Source of the DNA: Eledone cirrhosa
Lineage: Eukaryota; Mollusca; Cephalopoda; Octopoda; Eledonidae
Length of the DNA: 64,000 nucleotides
NCBI GenBank assembly: GCA_964016885.1
Contig: OZ024743.1
Span: 193,247,655-193,311,654, forward strand
Reading direction: 5' to 3'
Shown: positions 53,390 to 64,000 of the stretch, in pieces
Layout of the letters: each line of letters begins with the position of its first letter
Numbering within the stretch: the first letter of the stretch is position 1
Position numbers and translations under genes: made by a program
Notes under the pieces: generated by a model
What the model saw: only the letters and a program-made list of their open reading frames with translations
Database searches by the model: none
Told to the model about the DNA's origin: nothing

Positions 53390-53870
53390 AGAGGGATTAA
53401 TGCAGTAAAAGATGACTTTGAAAGCTGTGGCTAGCAGTTGGAAAGAAACACGGGATGAGTGGATATCTGTAGAGGAAAGATTAGATAAAGTACTGTACTA
53501 AGAAAGAATAGTAACACACAGATGATGTATGACAGAGGAAAGGTGGCAAACAAGTTGAGGAGTTTTCGGTAATAGTGGGATAGAGTCATTGTGTTTGCAA
53601 GCTATTGCTATTACAGATAGAATTTACATAAAGATAGAGCTCAACAGTGGTTCAATGTTTGGATTGGAACAATGCTTTATTGCACACAGTCTAGTATGTG
53701 AGTGGGTGATGAGTGCATTGTACCAAATATGTGAACAATATCTATTGTAAGACATATTTTGTGTCAGCAACTAGTCAAGGTTGAAAAAGATACTATTCAT
53801 CACCAGGCTAATATTTGGAAAATATTGATGAGTTGTTTATCCAGTCTAGAATAGGTTACTACACTCTGCA
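53390..53870. other. Intron sequence, nothing recognised
   Basis: No exon or repeat signal that I can place. Confidence 0.45.
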
Positions 53871-53879
53871 TGTCATAAG

Positions 53880-53985
53880 AAGCAACTGAAGGGGTTGGCA
53901 TCAGGAAGGGAATCCAGCTGTAAAACATTGCCTCAAAAAGTCCCGCCTAATGCCAACATGAAAACGTCAACATGATGATGATGAT
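53880..53985 (+). repeat. SINE, 3' part
   Basis: 'GGGGTTGGCATCAGGAAGGG', 'AATCCAGCTGTAAAACATTG', 'ATGCCAACATGAAAACG' and an ATGATGATGATG tail. Confidence 0.72.
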
Positions 53986-54489
53986 ATGGACTTCAGGCAA
54001 AGAATCTTCCACTGTTTTTTTTTATAAAATGCATTGTTTGAGTGAGAGGAGAATGAGAAAGAAAGATATTCAACAATATTCTAGAGTAAAGTATTTGTAA
54101 CCTTTGCAACAGAAACAAATACTTAAAGTTCTATTTAGAGTACTGAAATAAACAGTTTCATCTTTGTACATTGGTGAAATGTAAAAATGAAGGATGTGTC
54201 CCAGTCTATCTTCCATATACAAAAGAGAAACATTTTGGTAGCATCCACTTTCATGCCAATACTTCAAAGGTTAGGAAATGTTATAATAAACAGAACATCA
54301 TGTGACAACTGTAAAAAGCAACCAACTTTTTAGAAATCAAAAATGCAACATACATTGTAACAATTCTTTTATACATTGTCTGCAACAATGTATGAAAATA
54401 TATGAGACCATATTCATTAAGGTTCTAGGGATTTAAAAAAAAACAAATGCTATGATATCCAGTCTTTAAATTATAACTGCTTTATAAAT

Positions 54490-54645
54490 TCTTTCTCAAA
54501 TTGGCACCAGTCCAGCAATTTGGAGTGGGGAAAATTCTATTATATCAACCCCAGTAACTCACTGGTTTAAGACCAAGAGCTGGAGAAGATTACAATCTCA
54601 GTGGGATTTAACCTGAAACTGCATAGTTGTGAAGTGAAACACATG
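54490..54645 (-). repeat. OK-like SINE, worn
   Basis: 'GGCACCAGTCCAGCAATTTG', 'TATCAACCCCAGTAACTC', 'GGGATTTAACCTGAAAC' and 'AAACACATGGCCATGCTC'. Confidence 0.6.
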
Positions 54646-55014
54646 GCCATGCTCATTCCTATAATTTGCCAATGTAATAAATTATAAAAATACTGCATAT
54701 TTGTTTATTGCAGGTTACAACCTTCAAGATAATATTTTTACATACATGCTAATATCTTACTACAATGACTTTGTTTCTCTTATCTCATGAACTGTAGGTC
54801 ACTTCCTCTCAACATTAAGTCATTATGATTGTGTTTGGCAACATGTGACAATCTGCTCAGGTAAGCAAATGAAATGGTATGTGTTTGAAGGACAGTAGCC
54901 TTGCATAATGATGCAATCTCTTTCAAAATAAAATCTAACAAATTTGAAAAAAGTTTAAGCCATTATTAGTTTATTCGAAAAGGTTAATGTTCAGGTACTC
55001 GGTAAAAAAAAAAA

Positions 55015-55285
55015 AAATGTTGGTGCCATGAGAAAAGAACCCAGTCCCCCTTTTTGAGTGGTAGTGACAATGCTATGATAAAATACACCTGGTACACACA
55101 ATGAAGTGGTTAACATTAGGAAGGGCATTCAGCTGTAAAATCTATACCAAAATGGAATGTATGAGCAAAATGCAGTCATCTTGCTCAAACATTCTATTTT
55201 GTCATGTCAAGCTTCAGAATGTGATAACCTGTCTAACCCAAGAAAACATGGAAAATAGATGTAAAACAGTGATGATGATATGATA
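55015..55285 (+). repeat. SINE
   Basis: 'TTGGTGCCATGAGAAAAG', 'GATAAAATACACCTGGTACA', 'GTTAACATTAGGAAGGGCAT', 'ACCCAAGAAAACATGG' and a short GTGATGATGAT tail. Confidence 0.75.
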
Positions 55286-55289
55286 GGTC

Positions 55290-56045
55290 TAATAGTTTAC
55301 AAAACTATGAAACAAGCAAACAATAAATAAAAAAAAAGATTATAAGGTAAGCAAAGGCTACCTTGCTTCTGAGGAAGAAATGTCACTGACTGTACTTCAC
55401 TCCTCGAATATTATACTCTACCTAATCCTCATGTGTTAACTGTTATCCTCTGGAATTCTTTGTATCTTCCCACCCAGTACCAGGTTACAACAGTTTAAAA
55501 TGAACATTAATATTACTAATCCCAACTATATTCATTTACGTAAAAGAAAAGCCTAAAATATCTACAGGCCACATCGCTTTGGCTAAACTTGTAATTGATT
55601 ATGTATGAATTACAGATATTGTTTGTTTCAGACAGTTTTACTGATTAACTCAAGATATTTAGAGTAGACTTCATGAAGTCAGTTTATAAGTATAGCTTCG
55701 TTAAAGGTCATTAACTTTAACAGCATTTAGGGAATAAAAGACATAGTAAACAGAAGCAATAAACTTGATATTTTCAACATATCAAATTAATATAGATTTA
55801 TTGATTTGAAATTAACATAGTGTTCTCAATTAAAAAAGTATTCCAATAGTTAAAAGATAGTTTTAGTCACACTACAGAAATAATAATAAGCAAGAGAATT
55901 TAAATAGTATTCAGAAACATTTTTTAAAAGCAATATCATGGGAAAAAAAAAAGATTAGAAAATTCTAGCTTATTTTAATTGAAATTAAAATAAGCTATCA
56001 GTAAGAGCAAGAGGCAATGGAAACATTTCTTGAAAAGTTTACTTA
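55290..56045. other. Intron sequence with a 15-bp hairpin
   Basis: Mostly AT-rich with nothing recognised; a perfect stem (TAGCTTATTTTAATT at 55966-55980 pairing with 55983-55997) has a 2-nt loop. A poly(A) run follows at 56050-56075. Confidence 0.55.
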
Positions 56046-56562
56046 TAGCAAAAAAAAAAAAAAAAAAAAAAAAAATCGCCAGCAACTTGGCATGTTCGGC
56101 AACTATCCCAGGCTTCACTGCTCGCCCGTCTGAAGAGGGCAAACTATCAAAATATTGGTCGCTCTCAGATAGGTTGGTGGTTGAACCTGTAGCAGTGGAG
56201 ACTTCCGGCATTCTTGACCCCCGAACCACATCCTTATCCACTACTATTGGGGTGGATTTGCCATCCTCTGGGAGTTCAAAACTTGCTTTAGTCATTAGCT
56301 TGTTTGTCAGTTTTACAAGCTGAAAGTGTCATTTCTACTTTTCTGTTGTATGGTAAGAAGTAGTAAGGATATTAAGCTATAAAAAGCACTTGCAGTCACA
56401 AGTCAAAAAGGAGGACTTTTATGAGGTTGTTCAGCCTACCAGAAATAGTAGCCACATTGGACAGTGCAATTCTAGATATGCAAATGGAAGGGAACGTCAA
56501 GGCTGGAATGTCTTTGATCATAAGTCTACTTGATCAGAGCTAGCCAGTGACAGAGACGACCA

Positions 56563-58720
56563 TTTATAATAATGAAATTATTGTGTAAAGTGCTCAGGTG
56601 CACTACAACTCGTCAAAGGTATAGCACATAGAATAATACACAAATGTCAGGGAAGTACATGTGTGTATGTGTTAGCTGTAGTGTTGGCGGATCTCGGGAA
56701 GCATGGAGGCCTTAAAGGATGCAGTGTCTCGACAGCTAACAACTGATGCAGGTAGTTTGTTCCATGCTTCAGCAACTCTGAGCGTGAAAAAATGTTTCCG
56801 AAAGTCATGGGAACTGTGCTGTTTTCTTACTTTGTGGGCATGTCCACGTGTGTTAGACACATGGAAATCAAAAAAGTACTCAGGGTTGTTGTTGGCAACA
56901 TGGATAACAATTTTGTGTCAGTTGCCAGGCGTCGGAGCTTCAATGTATCCATGCCCAGGGAAGCAAGGCGCTCAGAGTATGGTAGATGCCTGATGGAGGG
57001 TATTCGCTTGGTTGCACGTCTCTGAACAAGATAGGGGTTCCAGACTGGTGATGCAAATTCTAAGTGTGGTCGCACGATAGCCATGTACAGCCTTAAATAG
57101 ATATCTGGAGAGCGGCTGACAACAAAGGTCTTGCTGAGTGATGCTAAGACACACTCGGCCCTCTTGACAATTTTAGAGACGTGCTTCGTCCACCGCAAAT
57201 CGCTGCTGACCGTAATGCCCAGATCACGTTCACAAGAAGACTTCTTGATATTAGTGCTGTGGAGGGAGTATGTGGACACTGGGTTTTTACTCCCAAAATG
57301 CATGGTGGTGCACTTGTCCACAGCTAGCTTGAGTTGCCAGTCTGAGATCCATTGTTGCATTGTGTCCAGGTCAGACTGTAAGCAAGATCTATAGTGTTCA
57401 GGATCTGTTCTTTTTATCTCAAGGTACAGCTTGATGTCGTCTGCGTACTTTAGTACTGTGGCATTCTTTAAGTTGGCATCTATGTCATTAATATATGCCA
57501 CAAACAAAAGGGGGCCAAGAACAGATCCCTGTGGTACACCAGATGACATCTCATATGGTGAGGAATGCTGTCCCAGAACCGTGACTACGTCTCTTCGACT
57601 GAGAATGAAGGACTTCAACCAGTTAAAAAGATCATCCTTCACACCCATTGCAGAGAGTTTTGCCATAAGCCTTTTGTGTGGCACAGAATTGAAGGCTTTC
57701 GCAAAGTCAAGGTAAACAACATCCACCCATGAGCCGCCATCAGTGATCCGGGTGATGTCCTCAAGAAACTCTATAAGTTGATCACAGCAGCTGGAGTTGG
57801 GGATAAATCCAAATTGCGAGGGCCGGATAAGACTGTGAGAGCTCCAGAAGTTCCGAAGTGTTTCTCTGACACAGGATTCCATCAGTTTGGCGATGCAACT
57901 AGTAAGACTGACTGGACGATAGTTCATAGGTGATGTGCGGTCACCCTTTTTAAACAGAGGAATGACACTGGCAGTTTTCCACTGTTCTGGAGTAGCACTG
58001 TTGTTCAGACAGAATTGGAAGAAGCGTGATAACTGGTGCAGAAGGAAGTACCCACCACGTTTAAGAAGCAGGTACGTAACACCATCAAGACCAGGAGAGG
58101 CATGGTTGCGTTTATTTTTTAGGTGACGTCGCAGCATTTCAGGTGTAAATTCCATGGTTGTAATAGAGTCCAGTGTCATAGGTGGTGGAGATGGTTCACT
58201 CTGGTCTTCAATAGTGAAAATGCCTGCATAGCATTCAGCAATGAGCTCTGCGTATTCCTTGGGGTTGTCAGTAACCTGGCTTGTGTGGGGATTGCGAAGA
58301 GGACCAACTGGAGAGTGAGGCCTCTGCTTTGAGTGAACATACTTCCAGAACACCTTACTGTCAGGGCTGGTTGCTATGCGCTGCTCAAATTAAAGCACTG
58401 CTTTTTTTGTCACCTGTTTGAGGTGGTTGGACGATCTATTTCGCTGCTTCCTATTAATGTCTGATTTGTGAAGTTTGTACTCACGTTCAGCATTGCGCTG
58501 TTCTTTTCTGGCAAGACGGACTGCTGCAGTCTCCCAAATTGCACTTTGGGGATGTTTTTTCCGCTTACATGGCACCGATGTTGCACATGCTGTCCAGGAG
58601 TACAGTGTTGACATCTCCAGAGTCGTAGAACTCAAGCCAGTTTTGCCGTTGCAACTCGGTGCAGTAACAGTTCCAGTCTGCTTTATTCCAGTCAAAGTGA
58701 GGAGTTTGAGAGATGACACA
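56563..58720 (-). mobile_element. CR1-like LINE, nearly continuous RT
   Basis: The 3' UTR (56563-56670) ends in 'AATAATTTCATT', coding follows to about 58720 where it is 5'-truncated, 140 bp from VPS13D exon 1. No endonuclease domain is left. Two other pieces of the family lie at 15755-17285 and 18683-18895. Confidence 0.88.
56675..58720 (-). pseudogene. CR1-like reverse transcriptase, lightly broken
   Basis: From the amino end: RKEQRNAEREYKLHKSD, then a TAA at 58390, EQRIATSPDSKVFWKYVHS, PEQWKTASVIPLFKKGDRTS, NYRPVSLTSCIAKLMES, DVVYLDFAKAFNSVPHKRLM, SGVPQGSVLGPLLFVAYIND, KYADDIKLYLE (catalytic ADD), DKCTTMHFGS, RDLGITVSSDLRW, RLYMAIVRPHLEFASPVWNP, then a deletion of roughly a dozen residues before VQRRATKRIPSIRHLPYSER. 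A frameshift near 56850 moves the end (DFRKHFFTLRVAEAWNKLPA) into another frame. Otherwise about 500 codons are open. Confidence 0.88.
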
Positions 58721-58859
58721 GACTAGCATGGCTAAATGTTAACTGATTTATACTGGGTGAAAAGCAAAAAAAAAACTGGAGCTGCAAATTGTTGTTACAA
58801 ACAAATAGACATGAGGAAAGACAATACAAATCAGTTATAAAAAGAAATATATCTCTTAC

Positions 58860-58964
58860 CAGCCAGGAGGCCAACGTAGACACTGTCTCGGTTTAAATTT
58901 TCCACATATTCTCCAATATAGTTGTTTACTACCCATGCTGCCAATCGGTTCAACATCTTGCGAT
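58860..58964 (-). CDS. VPS13D: VPS13D exon 1 (start codon; residues 1-32)
   Basis: The acceptor TTTTCTAG ends at 58965, followed by 8 nt of 5' UTR and ATG at 58956-58954 (A at -3, a fair Kozak context). It reads MLNRLAAWVVNNYIGEYVEN and on to LLA, then leaves one base (phase 1) at donor G|GTAAGAG. This is the start of the chorein domain, whose first helix and 'YVxNLN' motif are typical of VPS13 proteins. The acceptor just before the ATG implies a 5' UTR exon further up. Confidence 0.93.
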
Positions 58965-59399
58965 CTAGAAAATATAATGATGATTAAAAAACAACCAACT
59001 TTTAGTCAAATAGTTACATCAAAAAACTATTTTTACATTATTAGATTACAAGCTGAGAGATTATAAATGAAAACAGTTAACTAAGAAAAATATAATAAAT
59101 TTTCTGGGTTACAGATTCAAGTAGAGTTATGTGAAGAATTTATAATATCCTTATAATTTATCAAGTGTCTATAAATGTCTTAGTGACTTAGTTTCTTATT
59201 TTGAAATTAACCTAACCCTTATAATTTTGATATCCAAATTACAGTGCATACATAAAAGTCACACCTTTTCCCCACAAAATTACATGTAAATCCAGCATGT
59301 TACTTATCTATAGAATCTATAAAGCTACAATATAAAATATGTGGTACATTGCAAATATAGTAAAATGGAGGTACAACATATACATGAGTATATCTTTTT

Positions 59400-59735
59400 C
59401 TTAGACCCGTAACTCCTGATGGAGTTGTAAGGGCACCATAGTTTCTTGAGCATTTTTAACCTGACAGAACCTATCCTTCCTGAGATCTGGACACAGTTGA
59501 TTTCTTCCAAAGAAGAAGAGTGAGTGAGTGAGTGAGTGAGTGATAGAGAGGAAGTGAGAAAGAGATACAGAGAAAAAAAAATCAACCACAGTATTGGACT
59601 GGAACATTTGATTGATTTTGAAAAGATAAAAGGCAAAGCTGATCTCAAGCAGGATTTGAATTCAGTGCAGGGAGTTGGAACGTACACCACAAGATTTCTA
59701 CCTGATGGTCTAATGACTGTCAGTTTGCTGCCTAC
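59400..59735 (-). mobile_element. SINE family 3 copy
   Basis: 'AACTCCTGATGGAGTTGTAA', 'CTGACAGAACCTATCC', a (GAGT)n stretch, 'AGGAAGTGAGAAAGAGATAC' and 'GCAGGATTTGAATTCAG' match 20060-20400. Confidence 0.75.
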
Positions 59736-61032
59736 ATAAGTATATATGGTAGTCAAATTAAATTAGGATATATATAAGTACTTGTAAAAGCACACTTCCT
59801 AATACGATATAATAAAACATTACATAGTTAAGAAATCAAGAATTATTTAATTCTTAATATCCTGTAATGGGTTAGAAGAAAATATCTAAAAATGGGTTTG
59901 TTAATTCAAATGTTTGTAGTATCTTTAATACTGGACAGATTTTTGTGAAAATTTGGAATATTAAAGTAAAGACTAGACTTTTTAATGTGATGCAGTCATA
60001 GTTCTGTTTTGTACTTTTTCAAGAATATATTAGCTAATGTAGTTTCATGTAGTACAGAACATTAAGAGTTACTAGTATTCCTAAAGGAGTAGTGGGTATC
60101 TTAGCCATTTGAAATTTTTTGTTATTTTTTTTAATGTAATTTTATGTGGTAAAGGATATTTGTCATGTGTGCAACCAAAAAGTCAGAACATGATTTGAAA
60201 AAAAAACAGTTTCAAAAAGAAAGTCAGAATTATACAGAAACTTTAAATAATTCTGAATGCTAACAGAATAACAGTAGCAAACTACTGGCAATTCAAATTT
60301 GAAATAGAAGAATTACTTTATCTAAGCAGTTTTTAATGTTTTTATTTCTAATATTCACACTAGAAATTGCTAATATATCTACATTAAAAGAAACATGCAA
60401 AGGAGAACTTTAATATCTAAATTTTTGTGTGAAAAAGACAAAGTGAAAAAATACTAACAGTGTAGTTGATTACAATTATGTATAATTTGATAAAAAAACA
60501 AACAAACAAAAATACATACCAGCTACTTTTAAAATCTGATAATTCAATAGAACACAAAGACTGAGTAGTTTTAGTATACAGAAACAAAAATAACATCTAG
60601 ATACGATATCAATTCAGAATTGAAAGTGCATCATATGTTATATTTTGAGTAGAAGACCTAATCTGTTGCCTTTATCAGAGTCCACTTGTGTCCAGTCTGA
60701 AGAAAAATCAATATATTGATGCACAGCTTCCTACTGCTCCTTCTCTTATGTGCCATTGTTAGAGGGTGGAGTTGGTAGTGGCTTTTCAGAAGAGGTTTGC
60801 CACCAGATACAATAATGGAGACTGTGCTATTTGCTGCAATCATCTGGTTCTAGTCGAATTATTTACAGAGATTGAAGTAGTGGTTAGCAGAAACCCATGA
60901 GTCATGGTTTCTTCTTCCTTTCTTCCACCAACCCCAGAAATCTTACAAAAGTCATGGGCACTACCATTTCTCCTTTGACTAAGCCATAAAAAAAAACAAT
61001 AAAAAGGAAATCACCAAATCTCCTAACATTAA

Positions 61033-61240
61033 CCCTTTAGCATTTAAACCGGCTGCATCTGGCCGAAATTCTTTCACCTTTTTCTATTCAAACCAGCTGT
61101 AACCAGCCACTCATACTTATGTTAAGGTATTGTTCTCAAAATAAATAATATCAAAATCTCATAGATTCGATATTATGTGAGGTAAGGCCGATACCAAGAA
61201 AATACAATAGTATATATACAGTAATGCAAATGCGAAAGAG
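61033..61240. mobile_element. piggyBac-like MITE, copy 3
   Basis: 208 bp between TTAA sites at 61029-61032 and 61241-61244. Left end CCCTTTAGCATTTAAACCGG; right end worn (GCAAATGCGAAAGAG). The interior 'CTCATAGATTCGATATTATG' is as in copy 2. Confidence 0.82.
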
Positions 61241-62049
61241 TTAATTCAACTATATCTATTAAGACAAGATCAGGTAGCAAATAGTTCCCAACAAATGCAA
61301 TTGGAACCATCATAATGCTAAATTTATTCCATTTTTTTTAAAATTCCAATTGACATAGACATTCTAACAATTTACATGAATCAATTTCAAATAAACTCTT
61401 TTTTGTATTTCTTTTTGTGCTTTGTTATTTAGTTTGTAAGGCACCTGAAAAGGCAACATTACCAATCTAGTTATTTTGTTGATGGTGGTAATGTTATTGC
61501 TGACACCTAGATAAAGTTTAGCTGGCCTTCAATGAGGTTGCATCTCATAGGATCTTCAGTGTTTTAATGGTAGAGATCAGAGTCCTATCATAATTTATTT
61601 ATTCCAGTAATATAAAACAAAACCAAGAACTCTTGAGGTGAAATGTTAGAGATAGTAACTTTCAAACTAAGTGCTTAAGGAAATTGGACATTTCATACTT
61701 AATGACCTAATAATTGATGTTTCAATTATGTGGCATCCACAATAAAATTGCATGTGTTGCAATATCAACAAAAATAAAGGAAACACACAGCATACTATAA
61801 ACAACTAAACACTAACAAATTATGACTTAAGAAATATTTGCTTACCAACCAAGTTGACCATCAAAACAGCAGCTATTAGAACTTTTGATGATACCGGAAT
61901 AGAAAACTAAGCAAAACATGCTTAGACTTCCACACAGCACTCCACATGGCCAATCACTACACAAGGGAGTCCCAGATCAGACAGAAAAGGGGTATACTTG
62001 ATATAAAAGACATACTCCTAAGCAGAGCTGACTAGGATTACTCAACAAT

Positions 62050-62210
62050 AACATCATTATCACTTTTACATCCACTTTTCCATGCTGGCATAGAAGGGAT
62101 GTTTTGAGACAATATTTTATAGCCCTTCCTGATGCCAACTCTTTTAGTTGCTTCTTACAACATGCAGGGAGACAGTGTAACTATTCTAAAAATTGGGATA
62201 CACACATAAA
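62050..62210 (-). repeat. SINE remnant, same group as 757-915
   Basis: 'TTTTACATCCACTTTTCCAT', 'GATGTTTTGAGACAATATTT', 'CCCTTCCTGATGCCAACTC' and 'CTTACAACATGCAGGGAGA'. Confidence 0.65.
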
Positions 62211-63334
62211 CATGAATAATATACACCTATATACATATTCTTAACGGATGAATGAACATTACTTTGATTACCAGTTGTAGTTTAGCACTAAATCAACCCC
62301 AATTGGCTAAATCTATAATGAAAGGCTTCCCAAACATGACCATCTATTCTTGTTTTCAAAAATAATATATCTATGACATCATTATTCAATGTCTTTACTT
62401 TTATTTTGTAAAACACTAATGTGTGAATTGAGGGAGATTTGGCTTCTATTTTTTACAGGTTGAGTAACTGCATCTGTTTATATTGAATTTTTTTATTGTG
62501 GCTTTTGTTTATATTGCATTTTTTTAATTCCAGTTTATGTTTGTAATATATTTTGTTACTCCATAACGATAAAACTTTGCTGCTTTCGAAATTGTAAAAC
62601 AAAATTATGTTAGTAAAAACAGTTATTGAAAAAAAAAAAAAAAAAAAGAAAAGAGTGATAAAGTGTTAAAGGGACTAACAAAAGGTTAACGAAAGAAAAT
62701 AAATAAAAATAAACAGGTTATTTTGAAGAAGGAAAAATAAAAAGTCAATAACCAAATTAAACTTAAATAAAAAATACCGGAAGAGACCATGCAGCAGCTG
62801 GAGAAAGAGGAAGGTAGTGAATGAGTGTAAGAGAAGCAGCTAAACAAGTGGAAAGTTTTAACAGAACATACTCACATATTGAAAGAATCATTGGGTATGC
62901 GTGTGTATGATTTGGGTTAAACCTGACACCCAATAAATACACACAGAGAAAGGGATAGAGAGAGTGAGAAAGACAGCTTCAAGTGACTAGAATCGCTTCC
63001 CAGAATTCAAGTACATCAACTAGCCAGCAAGGCAGAGATAAATCAGAGATTGTTGACCAACAGTAACACATGGTAGCAGCGTAACTGGACATTGTACACC
63101 TGTGGAGTTGCAATGTGAGGGGACAAGACATCAAAAAGGAGTGGAAACTGTTACAATTTTTTTTTTTTTAATTATGGTATACTACAGAATTTGCCTCAGC
63201 AAGCAACAGCAGTTTATCACTAATGCACGCATGTAGACACACACACACAGTAATAATAAATCCAAAGAGTACTTGATCAGGGTTGTATATATATAAGTAT
63301 ATATAAACCCGTAGAGCAAAGATTTATTATTAAT

Positions 63335-63445
63335 ACAGATGAAAAGTTTAAGCAATTAATTTTTACTTTCACCCTAAGTGGGATCATCTGAAACTGAGAA
63401 AAATCAATCTGTAGACACAGAAGTAAATATTTCAAAAAAATTACA
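63335..63445 (+). repeat. Unclassified repeat shared with 24900-25030
   Basis: 'GAAAAGTTTAAGCAATTAAT', 'CTAAGTGGGATCATCTGAAA' and 'AATCAATCTGTAGACACAGA' match the earlier copy in order and orientation. Confidence 0.65.
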
Positions 63446-64000
63446 ACCAAATAGTCCCTTTAGAAAACAGGAAGACATAACATTAGTGCATGAGTACATT
63501 CTCTTGAGATGAGTGAAATGTATGCAAGGAGAATTGCGTTATTATGTGGAGCAATAAGAAATCAGGAGACTAGTATTCATTTTAGAATAGTTGAATAATT
63601 TCCAGCTACCCATATATGGAAAATGATATTGATAGTAGTAAAATGATTAAGAATAAAAATACTGAAGGTATTAATAATAGTAAAAACAATACTAATTGAA
63701 AACAATAGTAATGTTTTCGGATTTAAGCTCATACATAAGTATGAGTTGACTGGTGTTGATGCATGCATTAACGAAAATATAGTGTATGAAAATTATACAC
63801 ACATATGCAAATGCACATGTACATATACACATACATATAAGCATATACATACACATACGTGTGTATATATATATAAATTGAGTATAAAGTTTGATTGTTC
63901 TTAGCTACCACATTGTGATGCATATCATCTGCATAGTGTCCATACTATCCGTTAGGATATAATGTTAGGCTGTAATACAAAAATGTTTTATACAATATTT

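Larger units (their letters stand above)
506..58956 (-). other. VPS13D: VPS13D-like gene, N-terminal 28 coding exons (partial)
   Basis: Twenty-eight exons on the minus strand join into about 1,167 codons from the start codon at 58956 to a donor at 505. Family knowledge: VPS13D is a bridge-like lipid-transfer protein of about 4,400 residues that moves phospholipids between membranes and is needed for mitochondrial and peroxisomal upkeep. The order of conserved blocks fits VPS13D rather than VPS13A/B/C: MLNRLAAWVV at the start, VHIRYED and NPSHPFAVGI near 155-175, YLQSW near 460, KRDKVFATLNF near 515, and LTVHSLLLVDGLQTFG then LLAASHKNL near 1010-1035. This region forms the chorein domain and the first part of the lipid-channel rod; no UBA, VAB or PH region is reached. 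Splice phases agree at every junction except exon 6/7. Exon 1 has only 8 nt of 5' UTR before ATG, so an upstream non-coding exon is expected. The gene continues past position 1. I am confident of the family and fairly confident of the D paralogue. Confidence 0.93.
58965..64000. other. Upstream intron / 5' region of VPS13D
   Basis: Above exon 1 there must be a 5' UTR exon and promoter, but I cannot place either. No CpG-rich stretch or TATA-type core stands out. Besides the repeats listed separately, 59740-61030 and 61245-62045 are AT-rich with nothing recognised; 62630-62655 is a poly(A) run. Confidence 0.5.

Noticed and set aside
61400..64000. VPS13D promoter or CpG island
   Set aside because: No GC-rich or core-promoter-like stretch stands out, and the 5' UTR exon could not be located, so no call is made.

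Overview
The window is a piece of a mollusc genome, almost certainly a cephalopod and probably an octopus. It is AT-rich and packed with short interspersed repeats of the cephalopod type: tRNA-derived heads, a body with a 'GGTTGGTGTTAGGAAGGGC' block, and a 3' end that runs into ATG/CAT triplet arrays. Nothing is bacterial. Almost every kilobase carries transposon debris.

One host gene spans the whole window on the minus strand. I assembled 28 coding exons by hand (58956 down to 506) from reading frame, GT/AG sites and matched splice phases. They give about 1,167 residues, starting MLNRLAAWVV, that follow the N-terminal quarter of VPS13D, the giant bridge-like lipid-transfer protein. Exon 1 carries the start codon, so the promoter and at least one 5' UTR exon lie above 58964, unidentified or outside the window. 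The rest of the gene (about 3,000 codons, including the UBA and C-terminal domains) lies beyond position 1. Coding sequence is about 3.5 kb of 58.5 kb. The exon 6/exon 7 junction is the only one whose phases do not fit cleanly.

The introns hold: (i) at least twelve pieces of one RTE/BovB-like non-LTR retrotransposon group, in three subfamilies, whose reverse transcriptase carries a PHD-type zinc finger (937-1678, 1893-4321, 6667-8349, 10332-12120, 15440-15525, 23546-24022, 26503-26590, 37716-38262, 40238-41043, 48935-49615, 51797-52955, plus an endonuclease piece at 46790-47395); (ii) CR1-like elements at 15755-17285, 18683-18895 and 56563-58720; (iii) a decayed second type of LINE RT at 49640-50270 and the zinc-knuckle end of another LINE at 41274-41516; (iv) a Penelope-like RT fragment running off the left edge (1-358); (v) three piggyBac-like MITEs with TTAA flanks and one further MITE; (vi) several SINE families; (vii) microsatellites and perfect short hairpins.

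The most interesting structure is relational. Two near-identical LINE copies in opposite orientation flank VPS13D exon 27. A second inverted LINE pair, with a smaller inverted repeat, lies in the intron between exons 5 and 6. Both should fold the pre-mRNA into long double-stranded RNA. Separately, the SINE tail matches the last codons and stop of one LINE subfamily, and a module of about 47 bp is shared by the LINE 3' ends and SINE bodies and amplified to different numbers. I see no operon-like, CRISPR, defence or other novel multigene system.
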